Assembly (NCBI GenBank): GCA_021772365.1
Contig: JAJFMC010000096.1
Location: forward strand, 1-5,093
Length of the DNA: 5,093 bases
Direction: 5' to 3'
Source: Chlamydiota bacterium
Lineage (GTDB): Bacteria; Chlamydiota; Chlamydiia; Chlamydiales; Criblamydiaceae
Numbering within the stretch: position 1 is the stretch's first letter; each line of letters opens with the position of its first letter. The position numbers and the translations under genes are program-made. The notes beneath the pieces were generated by a model that worked only from the letters and a program-made list of their open reading frames with translations, was not told where the DNA came from and made no database searches. Shown here piece by piece: positions 1 through 5,030 of this stretch.

Positions 1-1
1 T

Positions 2-277
2 GCGTATAACTGCTTTGAACTTGAAGATGTTTTTGGAGATGAAAATATTCAATTTCTTCCTAAAAGAGGTTCTAAAGCCAAAAATCGAAAACGTACTGAA
101 AACGAAGAAAAAGAAATAAGTAGCAAACGACAAATAGTTGATACTGCTTTTAGCTGCATAACAGATTTATTCCCAAGGAATTTAAGAGTGAATACGGAAC
201 AAGGATTTTTCATAAAAATCCATTGCTTCATATTAGCTTACATTATGAATTGTTTATATGGGATGATACGCAGCTAA
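2..277 (+). CDS. DDE transposase, C-terminal part (IS982-like), cut by window start
   Basis: The frame is open from the first bases to a TAA at 275-277, giving 91 residues of the C-terminal end of a protein whose start lies outside the window. It contains KRQIVDTAFSCITDLFPRN followed by a TEQGFFIKIHCFILAY segment. This resembles the final catalytic-acid region of IS982-type (IS4/IS5-superfamily) DDE transposases, where an R-x3-E-type motif precedes an F-S-x-x-T stretch and a closing G-F-x-x-K-I-x-x-F-x-x-A-Y helix. Such enzymes cut and join element ends. The acidic residue here is Asp (IVDT) where IS982 relatives usually carry Glu, which may be a natural variant or a sign of decay. The last two codons and the stop lie inside the palindrome starting at 269, so the native C-terminus may have been altered. 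The family assignment is inferred from a short fragment; it is less sure than the call of transposase. Confidence 0.6.
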   Translation, partial: AYNCFELEDVFGDENIQFLPKRGSKAKNRKRTENEEKEISSKRQIVDTAFSCITDLFPRNLRVNTEQGFFIKIHCFILAYIMNCLYGMIRS

Positions 278-373
278 AACTTCTTTGAGCACGCCATCTA
301 CTTCCTGTAAGACGGAGTCTTTCCCTGCGTCGCTACAGTCGTATCTGACGCACTCAAAGAAGTTTTAGCTGCG
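269..373. repeat. 105-bp palindrome A, overlapping the transposase stop codon
   Basis: The 21 bases at 269-289 (CGCAGCTAAAACTTC...) are exactly the reverse complement of 353-373. Inside these arms the symmetry continues imperfectly: CTGTA at 305-309 faces TACAG at 334-338. The whole unit is therefore one large cruciform or RNA hairpin with a degenerate centre near 321. The centre carries GACGGAGT (311-318), CCCTGCGT (323-330) and TACA (334-337), which recur at the centre of the palindrome at 3494-3652. No T-run follows the outer arm directly, so this is not a classical terminator by itself. It could be a REP- or MITE-like repeat or the subterminal structure of an insertion sequence. Confidence 0.9.
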
Positions 374-393
374 GTTTGGGGTGGCAATCGGGG
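374..393 (+). repeat. 20-nt box, copy 1
   Basis: GTTTGGGGTGGCAATCGGGG abuts the right arm of palindrome A. Its reverse complement recurs at 4950-4970 with one substitution and one inserted base. Both copies sit beyond a palindrome that follows a stop codon. It may be an IS terminal inverted repeat or part of an intergenic repeat. Confidence 0.7.
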
Positions 394-405
394 TCTGCGG
401 GCGAC

Positions 406-431
406 CTCTCCGGTAACTGGGAGTTTTTTTT
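406..431 (+). terminator. intrinsic terminator downstream of the transposase
   Basis: The segment folds as CTC/GAG (406-408 with 421-423), a bulged T409, then CCGG paired with CTGG (410-413 with 417-420, including one G-U pair), closed by a TAA loop. Eight T residues (424-431) follow at once. This is the standard rho-independent pattern on the plus strand. It should stop transcription arriving from the transposase and insulate the ABC-F gene. Confidence 0.7.
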
Positions 432-460
432 ATATAAATAATTATTTTAACTTAACAACA

Positions 461-482
461 CTGAATGTTCAGGAGTTAACTC
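461..482. promoter_or_regulatory. two abutting perfect short palindromes, possible operator
   Basis: CTGAATGTTCAG (461-472; 5-bp arms, TG centre) is followed without a gap by GAGTTAACTC (473-482; a perfect 10-bp palindrome). Side-by-side dyads of this size upstream of a gene resemble repressor sites. They are about 190 bp from the ABC-F start, and in such AT-rich DNA the second could arise by chance. Confidence 0.25.
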
Positions 483-624
483 ATTACAACATGTCACCTC
501 TACAATTACGCTATCATCAACAACAATGTCAGCACGATAAAAAATTTCTCATCCTGTAAAAATAGTTAAGATCATTGTCAAACACAAAACTTGCAAAGGA
601 TTTTACTTCTTCTTTTTATTTTTA

Positions 625-654
625 TTGATCAATCCGCTATCATTGCAGTACTAA
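625..654 (+). promoter_or_regulatory. weak candidate promoter for the ABC-F gene
   Basis: TTGATC (625-630) and TACTAA (649-654) are separated by 18 nt and resemble sigma-70 -35 and -10 hexamers. Transcription would start near 661 and leave a leader of only about 12 nt, which is short. The purine-rich GAGAGA at 657-662 is the only ribosome-binding candidate before ATG 674 and is weak. Other hexamer pairs could be drawn in this AT-rich stretch. Confidence 0.22.
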
Positions 655-673
655 CCAGAGAGAACAACCTGTC

Positions 674-2530
674 ATGCTACAATTTAATAACCTTGCCAAA
701 CACTTCGGCGATCAAATAGTTTTTGAAAATGTTGGTTTTACCATCAATAAAGGCGAAAAATGCGGTCTCGTCGGCCGCAACGGCTCAGGAAAAACGACGC
801 TCTTTCGATTGATCATCGGCGAAGAAGAGAGTAACGAGGGTGATGTCAACCTCCCAAAACACTATTCCATTGGATACCTCGATCAACATATCACTTTTAG
901 CGAAGAGACGATCATCGCCGAAGCGGCCCTCGGTCTTCCCGAACAAGAGAAAGATTCCCTATACAAAGCAGAAGCGATCTTATTTGGATTAGGGTTCAAC
1001 GATGACAACCTCTCCCAACATCCAAATGAACTATCAGGAGGCTACCAGCTTCGCCTACACCTAACCAAAGTTCTCCTTTCCGATCCCGATTGCCTGCTCC
1101 TCGATGAACCGACAAACTACCTCGATATCATCTCTATCCGCTGGCTACAAAAATTTCTGAAATCGTGGAGAAAAGAACTCATAGTCATCTCCCACGACCG
1201 TGAATTTATGGATAGCGTCACAACCCACACTCTCGCCATCCACAGAAATAAAATCCGTAAACTAAAGGGGGGTACTGAAGAGATCTTCCAGCAAATCCTA
1301 CAGGAAGAAGAGATCCATGAACGAACAAGGCAAAAACTCGATCAAAAAAAAGCGCACCTCGATTCTTTTATCAAACGGTTTGGTGCAAAAGCTACAAAAG
1401 CCAAACAAGCGCAGTCTAAAGCCAAGGCCATCGACAAGTTGCCAACACTAGAAAAACTCGCCCTTCTCGATGACCTCGATTTTTCATTTGACTATGCCGA
1501 CTTCCCCGGCAAACAGATGGCTCGTGTTGAAGAGGTAAACTTCTCCTACGAAACACCATCGCCCGGTGACAAACACCTGATCAATGACCTCGGTATTGAA
1601 ATCAGCGCAGACGACTGCATCGCCATCGTCGGAAAAAATGGCCGTGGTAAATCGACCATCATGAAACTCATCTCCCGGGAACTCTCAGCATTAGAGGGTA
1701 CGATTAAAAGCGCCGAAAAAATAAAGATTGGGTACTTCGGCCAAACAAATATCGACCGTCTCAACCCAGGCCATACCGTTGAACAGGAGATCTCTCTTGC
1801 CAATCCAAGCCTCAATATAGGCAAAGTTCGCAATCTTTGTGGGGTGATGATGTTCAGTGGTGACTCTGCGAAAAAGCAAATATCGGTCCTTTCTGGGGGT
1901 GAGCGTAGCCGCGTTCTTTTAGGCAAGATTCTGGCAACGCCATGCAACCTACTGCTTCTCGATGAACCGACACATCACCTTGATATGGAGTCTATTGAAG
2001 CGCTTCTCACAGCCATAGACCTCTTCCCCGGCACCGTTATCATCGTCACGCACAGCGAAATGATTCTCAAGCAACTTCCGCTTACCAAACTTATCGTCTG
2101 CCACAACCATTCGCAAGATGTCATCACCGGAAACTACCTGGACTTCCTCAATAGGGGTGGCTGGAATGATGGCAATGTGATAAAAGAAAAAATTAAAGGA
2201 GGCAAGACGATGAGCCGTCAAGAATACCGACAGCGTTCCGCGGAAATCGTTCAGGAACGTGCAAAAATAATGACCCCTCTAAAAAAGAAGATGATTGCAG
2301 TCGAGAACAAAATCGAGAATCTCGAAAAACAACTCAACACTGACAATAACCTTCTTATTGAAGCATCCGAAGCAGAACAGGGCGACCTAATCAAGGAACA
2401 TTCCAAAAATATCGCTATTCACCATCACCAAATCGAGGAGCTGTTCAAAGAACTTGAAGAGCTATCGAAAGATGTCGAAGAGAAGCGCAATCAATTCGAC
2501 CAACAACTCGAAGACCTAAAAGATCAATAG
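674..2530 (+). CDS. ABC-F family ATPase, YheS-like, 618 aa
   Basis: This is a soluble twin-ATPase of the ABC-F family, whose members bind the ribosome and act in translation; some give resistance to ribosome-targeting antibiotics. There are no membrane segments. Domain 1 has Walker A GRNGSGKT (34-41), Q-loop Q71, signature LSGGY (120-124), Walker B LLLDEPTN with Glu145, and switch His174. The linker (about 190-265) contains the RFGAKATKAKQAQSKAK stretch, closely resembling E. coli YheS (RFRAKATKAKQAQSRIK). Domain 2 has Walker A GKNGRGKST (320-328), Q357, signature LSGGE (406-410), Walker B LLLLDEPTHHLD with Glu431, and His460. A charged coiled-coil tail follows (about 513-618), as in YheS, and the total length is close to the family's. 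All catalytic residues are present in both sites. The start fits because homology begins at the first residues (MLQFNNLAKHFGDQ), although the ribosome-binding site is weak. The gene looks richer in C-ending codons than its downstream neighbour. Resistance versus housekeeping function cannot be decided from sequence. Confidence 0.93.
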   Translation: MLQFNNLAKHFGDQIVFENVGFTINKGEKCGLVGRNGSGKTTLFRLIIGEEESNEGDVNLPKHYSIGYLDQHITFSEETIIAEAALGLPEQEKDSLYKAEAILFGLGFNDDNLSQHPNELSGGYQLRLHLTKVLLSDPDCLLLDEPTNYLDIISIRWLQKFLKSWRKELIVISHDREFMDSVTTHTLAIHRNKIRKLKGGTEEIFQQILQEEEIHERTRQKLDQKKAHLDSFIKRFGAKATKAKQAQSKAKAIDKLPTLEKLALLDDLDFSFDYADFPGKQMARVEEVNFSYETPSPGDKHLINDLGIEISADDCIAIVGKNGRGKSTIMKLISRELSALEGTIKSAEKIKIGYFGQTNIDRLNPGHTVEQEISLANPSLNIGKVRNLCGVMMFSGDSAKKQISVLSGGERSRVLLGKILATPCNLLLLDEPTHHLDMESIEALLTAIDLFPGTVIIVTHSEMILKQLPLTKLIVCHNHSQDVITGNYLDFLNRGGWNDGNVIKEKIKGGKTMSRQEYRQRSAEIVQERAKIMTPLKKKMIAVENKIENLEKQLNTDNNLLIEASEAEQGDLIKEHSKNIAIHHHQIEELFKELEELSKDVEEKRNQFDQQLEDLKDQ

Positions 2531-2574
2531 TAGATTTTAAATCTTAGGTTATTAATTAAACATTAACATTTAAT

Positions 2575-2603
2575 TTAACATATATTTAAAACCTTCCTAT
2601 ATA
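2575..2603 (+). promoter_or_regulatory. sigma-70-like promoter for the unknown gene at 2643
   Basis: TTAACA (2575-2580) and TATATA (2598-2603) lie exactly 17 nt apart. This predicts transcription from about 2610 and a leader of some 30 nt. The gap after the ABC-F stop therefore seems to carry its own promoter, so the two genes need not be an operon. The region is very AT-rich, which raises the chance-match rate. Confidence 0.42.
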
Positions 2604-2631
2604 TTAATAACTATACAAGTTAATAACCAAT

Positions 2632-2640
2632 AGAAGGTGA
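2632..2640 (+). promoter_or_regulatory. ribosome-binding site favouring ATG 2643 over GTG 2637
   Basis: AGAAGGTGA matches the anti-Shine-Dalgarno sequence well. The AAGG core is 5 nt from ATG 2643. The in-frame GTG at 2637 overlaps this core and could not use it, so the ATG is the better start. Confidence 0.55.
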
Positions 2641-2642
2641 AT

Positions 2643-3488
2643 ATGAACTCAATAAATTATAATAATATGCATCCGGCGTTTATTCTGAACGAAATAGAAT
2701 CTATAGAACAACATGATAATTACTCAAACAGAGACCTTGGAGAATTGCAGAAGTACCTTAACTCAGCTTCTCTCGCAGCAATCAAAGATCTTCATTTCGG
2801 AGGAACTTACAATTACCACAAGTTTAAAGAAGGCCTTAGGTTAGCCACAGTTGTCAACCGAAAGCTAGAAAAGAAAAACCCGAAATTTAAAGCTGTACTT
2901 AACAAAATGATAGCAATGCGTCAAAACATGCAACCAATGGTTCTGAAAATCGAGCAAGAACATCGCGAAACCAATCCAAAACAAAATCATGAATGGAAAC
3001 TATTCCATGCGGAAAGAGAAGAAATTCAGAAAGCAGACGGAGTGATCCACGAACTTGCAAGTAGCGGAAAATTTAAATTAATAAAACCAGACGCGAACCT
3101 AATGGTAGAGATTTCAAAACTTTCAAGTAAAACAGTGTGGGATGATAAATCAATGATGGAATATCGTCAGAAATCTCTAACAGTCATCAAAAATCACCTA
3201 GAAAAATCTACCAAAGATGGTGACATTGGAGAACCCATGCTCTTATCAGGAATGAAATTGGCACCGGGAGTTTCACCGGCATATGTAGCGATGCGTATGG
3301 ACGACAATAACAAATTTATGATTATGGAAATCCTACCAAAAGATAATGGAACGACAAGTGTCTGTGACAACCCTCTCGGTAAAGATTGTGGTGAGGTTAT
3401 TACGATATCAAATGACAAACTTCTCAGCTTTTTTACAGAATCCTGTCCTAAAATCGTTAAGCAAACATACGCTAGAATTCAGCACTAA
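2643..3488 (+). CDS. uncharacterised soluble protein, 281 aa
   Basis: I do not recognise this family. The frame is long, has a good ribosome-binding site and promoter-like hexamers, and shows normal protein composition, so it is very likely a real gene. The protein is hydrophilic and lysine/glutamate-rich, with no signal peptide or membrane segment. Residues 10 to about 195 look mainly helical, with two charged stretches (KFKEGLRLATVVNRKLEKK and KIEQEHRETNPKQNHEWKL). The C-terminal part (about 200-281) alternates hydrophobic and polar residues, as in a small beta-containing domain (AYVAMRMDDNNKFMIMEILP). It carries the only three cysteines, at 241, 249 and 268, the first two in SVCDNPLGKDCGEV. 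An in-frame GTG six bases earlier would add two residues. In a host-associated bacterium a lineage-specific protein like this could be a secreted effector, but no secretion signal is visible. A long palindrome starts 5 bp after the stop. Confidence 0.78.
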   Translation: MNSINYNNMHPAFILNEIESIEQHDNYSNRDLGELQKYLNSASLAAIKDLHFGGTYNYHKFKEGLRLATVVNRKLEKKNPKFKAVLNKMIAMRQNMQPMVLKIEQEHRETNPKQNHEWKLFHAEREEIQKADGVIHELASSGKFKLIKPDANLMVEISKLSSKTVWDDKSMMEYRQKSLTVIKNHLEKSTKDGDIGEPMLLSGMKLAPGVSPAYVAMRMDDNNKFMIMEILPKDNGTTSVCDNPLGKDCGEVITISNDKLLSFFTESCPKIVKQTYARIQH

Positions 3489-3493
3489 GATTA

Positions 3494-3652
3494 GGAGGGA
3501 ATTGCATAAATATTTGGGCTGTTTTCTAGGCCTTTTTCCGCCTCGCTTCGGGCTCGTTCTTGTAAACAACGCATGGTTGGCTACGAACTCCGTCCCTCGC
3601 GAGCCAAAAAAACCTCTAGAAAATTGCTTCAACTATTTTTGCAATTCTCTCT
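3494..3652. repeat. about 159-bp imperfect palindrome B in the convergent intergenic gap
   Basis: The two halves are reverse complements along their whole length, with mismatches and small gaps. GAATTGC (3499-3505) faces GCAATTC (3641-3647), TTTTCTAG in the left arm faces CTAGAAAA in the right arm, and GCCTCGC faces the GCGAGCC near 3599. The centre around 3573 keeps symmetry as GTTC, GTA, CAAC and CATG blocks. The right half can alternatively fold on itself through AATTGC (3622-3627) and GCAATT (3641-3646). It starts 5 bp after the stop of the unknown gene. The centre shares blocks with palindrome A. Open frames crossing it are by-products of the repeat and look non-coding. It resembles a MITE- or REP-like element, but no transposase or target duplication can be tied to it. 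Confidence 0.85.
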
Positions 3653-3670
3653 AGAAGCTAATAATATCAA

Positions 3671-3706
3671 TGCATACCCATTCAAACGATTTTGTATGGG
3701 TATGCA
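3671..3706 (-). terminator. long hairpin at the 3' end of brnQ, possibly bidirectional
   Basis: TGCATACCCAT (3671-3681) pairs perfectly with ATGGGTATGCA (3696-3706). After one T-T mismatch the stem continues as CAAA/TTTG and closes on a CGAT tetraloop. The base is 5 bp beyond the brnQ stop codon. Neither side has a proper T-run (minus-strand exit TTGATATTATT, plus-strand exit CTATTTTAC). The hairpin is certain, and its position favours 3'-end formation for brnQ, but efficient intrinsic termination is unproven. Confidence 0.6.
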
Positions 3707-3711
3707 CTATT

Positions 3712-4875
3712 TTACTCTGCTTCCGTGACCACCTGGCCGACTTCAGGAGCGCCTTTTAAGACATACTTCTTAATGACCATATTCCATATAATCAACCCAA
3801 TCAAACAAGGGTAAAAGACCTGCATACAAGGAGAAATCACCGCAGCAATCACATCGAATCCCGTCAAAGAAAATAGATAAACAACCAAAGAAGTAACTAG
3901 AATAGACGCCCCTCTCGACAGTTTCCCGTTAAAGAAATTTTTCTCAAGGAAATCGGAATACACTAGTGTCAGAGCTATCGATGTTGTCAAACAAGCCATG
4001 GCTACAGCTAAAGAACCCGTGAAAGCAAGCTGAGGTGGTAAGTAGGTGTCCACTACAGTCGCCAATAGAGACTCTTTAGGCAGGCCATTTAAGAGGTGCC
4101 CACTCGATGCAGACAGCACAATCAGCCCGGTATATACTACACCTAGTAGAAAAATCCCCACGATCGAAGAACCAAAAGCAATTTTTACAGGGCAGTCACC
4201 CTTCTTAGCATTTGAACTGATAATGTCGATAATTGCCGAGGCAAAGAAGAAAGAAGCTATCAAGTCCTGAGTCTGATACCCCTCCGTCAAGGCATGCCAA
4301 AAGGCTCCTGATGCCGTCATATCACCGGAAGCATAACCAGGTGAGGCTTGTATTCCCAAATAGATCACAGCCCCTAGTGACAACAGTAAAATAGGTGTTA
4401 AGACATAACCCAAAATATCTAAAGCCGCACTCTTGCGGTACGAAATGATACAAACGATCACACAATATATAAAACTGTAAAGCCATAGAGGCGTGTCATA
4501 TAAATAATTCTCTACGTTCGCAAAACTCAGCACTACACACCTAGGCCCCGAACCGAAAGGTATCCATGCTGTCAGCAAAGCAAAAGCAAAAATAAAACCA
4601 CCCTTCTCGCCAAGCGCACTAAAAAATCGCGTGTAGTCACCTTTATACGAAACCATGGTAATGATCCCTAAAAATGGGAGAAGTACACCGGTAATCATGA
4701 ACCCAAGAGAGCCCCAGACCCAATGGTCTTCACCGTAAAATCCAATAGATAGAGGAAAAATGAGGTTACCGGAGCCAAAAAACATTGCAAATAGAGCAAA
4801 ACCAATCGCCAATCTATAAGATTTACTAGATAATGAGTGTATCATAAGTAATATCCCGGTTGAGGGTTTTATCAT
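3712..4875 (-). CDS. brnQ: branched-chain amino acid carrier BrnQ (LIVCS family), 387 aa
   Basis: This is an inner-membrane cation-coupled importer for leucine, isoleucine and valine. The N-terminal signature AIGFALFAMFFGSGNLIFPL (24-42) matches the family hallmark F-x-x-F-x-G-x-G-N-x-I-F-P. The EGYQTQDLIASFFFASAIID segment (198-217) matches the conserved EGY-x-T-x-D region. The protein is almost wholly hydrophobic, with about 10-12 helices, for example near 21-45, 52-76, 130-146, 153-174, 204-220, 234-257, 283-306, 322-338 and 342-366, and a short polar tail. It is somewhat shorter than E. coli BrnQ (439 aa). ATG 4875 has no clear ribosome-binding site. ATG 4843-4845 (residue 11) would place the GSGN motif closer to its usual distance from the start and has GGGAT a few bases upstream, so the true start is uncertain. 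The gene converges on the unknown gene, with a hairpin just past its stop. Auxotrophic host-associated bacteria often depend on such uptake. Confidence 0.93.
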   Translation of the reverse strand: MIKPSTGILLMIHSLSSKSYRLAIGFALFAMFFGSGNLIFPLSIGFYGEDHWVWGSLGFMITGVLLPFLGIITMVSYKGDYTRFFSALGEKGGFIFAFALLTAWIPFGSGPRCVVLSFANVENYLYDTPLWLYSFIYCVIVCIISYRKSAALDILGYVLTPILLLSLGAVIYLGIQASPGYASGDMTASGAFWHALTEGYQTQDLIASFFFASAIIDIISSNAKKGDCPVKIAFGSSIVGIFLLGVVYTGLIVLSASSGHLLNGLPKESLLATVVDTYLPPQLAFTGSLAVAMACLTTSIALTLVYSDFLEKNFFNGKLSRGASILVTSLVVYLFSLTGFDVIAAVISPCMQVFYPCLIGLIIWNMVIKKYVLKGAPEVGQVVTEAE

Positions 4876-4903
4876 GTATTTTTAATTAGTAACTAAACTA
4901 ACC

Positions 4904-4932
4904 ATTTTCTCACACCCCTCAATTAAATGCAA
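4904..4932 (-). promoter_or_regulatory. candidate brnQ promoter
   Basis: Read on the minus strand, TTGCAT (4932-4927) and GAAAAT (4909-4904) are 17 nt apart, giving a transcription start near 4898. The -35 match is poor. Just downstream, TTAGTAACTAA (4886-4896) is a perfect 11-bp dyad over the predicted start region and could be an operator, but it is short and AT-rich. Confidence 0.28.
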
Positions 4933-4949
4933 AAAAACTTTTACCTAAG

Positions 4950-4970
4950 CCCCTGATTGCTACCCCAAAC
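4950..4970 (-). repeat. 20-nt box, copy 2 (21 nt here)
   Basis: The plus strand reads CCCCTGATTGCTACCCCAAAC, the reverse complement of the box at 374-393 with one inserted T and one C-to-T change. On the minus strand it comes after a stop codon and a hairpin, the same order as copy 1 on the plus strand. A further GGTAA...AGTTTTTTT tail follows both copies (412-430 and, on the minus strand, 4945-4931), separated from the box by different lengths. Confidence 0.7.
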
Positions 4971-4985
4971 AAATTAAATAATTGG

Positions 4986-5029
4986 GAATCGTGCCCGTTC
5001 CCGAGTGCGCACTCGGGCACGGGCAATTC
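4986..5029 (-). repeat. GC-rich near-perfect hairpin after a minus-strand stop codon
   Basis: The 16-base arms 4993-5008 (GCCCGTTCCCGAGTGC) and 5009-5024 are reverse complements except for one T-C mismatch (4999 with 5018). A T-A pair, a two-base bulge and GAAT/ATTC (4986-4989 with 5026-5029) extend the stem. It is strikingly GC-rich against its surroundings. On the minus strand it begins 2 bases after the TGA at 5031-5033, where a terminator would sit, but the exit sequence has no uninterrupted T-run. It could equally be a mobile palindromic repeat. Confidence 0.8.
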
Positions 5030-5030
5030 T

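Larger units (their letters stand above)
1..393 (+). mobile_element. possible 3' end of an insertion sequence
   Basis: The transposase end is followed, after a palindrome, by a 20-nt box (374-393) that recurs in opposite orientation at 4950-4970. Similarity between the two boxes largely stops at the GGGG edge on one side and at the GTTT edge on the other, as expected for terminal inverted repeats of about 20 bp. If so, position 393 or close to it is the right end of the element, and the left end lies outside the window. No target duplication can be tested because the left end is missing. The alternative is that the box is an independent intergenic repeat. Confidence 0.33.
432..673. other. gene-free AT-rich leader upstream of the ABC-F gene
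   Basis: No convincing gene lies here. The stretch from 278 to 673 contains palindrome A, the box, the terminator and then this AT-rich leader. The leader has two abutting short palindromes (461-482) and weak promoter-like hexamers nearer the ABC-F start. It also contains a 22-codon open frame, ATG at 491-493 to TAA at 557-559, encoding MSPLQLRYHQQQCQHDKKFL plus two residues. That frame lacks a well-placed ribosome-binding site: the nearest AGGAG (471-475) is 15 nt from its ATG. Some ABC-F genes in other bacteria are controlled by leader peptides, but nothing here establishes that. Confidence 0.5.

Noticed and set aside
49..231. Minus-strand 60-codon frame at the left edge
   Set aside because: It is antisense to the transposase frame, which has clear family features.
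371..423. Possible tRNA or SRP RNA in the GC-rich block
   Set aside because: No cloverleaf, T-loop consensus or SRP-type GGAAG tetraloop region could be found. Only the terminator hairpin is supported.
1546..1947. Minus-strand open frame inside the ABC-F gene, along with others at 1691-1879 and 1949-2221
   Set aside because: They lie wholly within a gene with intact motifs in both ATPase domains and resemble no protein family. They are antisense shadows.
269..3652. CRISPR array or integron attC series
   Set aside because: There are no regularly spaced direct repeats or spacers. The palindromes differ in arms and are singletons at gene ends, and no integrase or Cas gene is visible.
3346..3654. 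Plus-strand 102-codon frame and the opposite frame at 3408-3632 across palindrome B
   Set aside because: Both combine an out-of-frame piece of the unknown gene with repeat sequence. The protein sequence simply translates the palindrome.
4046..4270. Plus-strand 74-codon frame inside brnQ, and the similar minus-strand frame at 3194-3418 in the unknown gene
   Set aside because: Both are antisense to well-supported or longer coding frames and have no ribosome-binding site or recognisable content.
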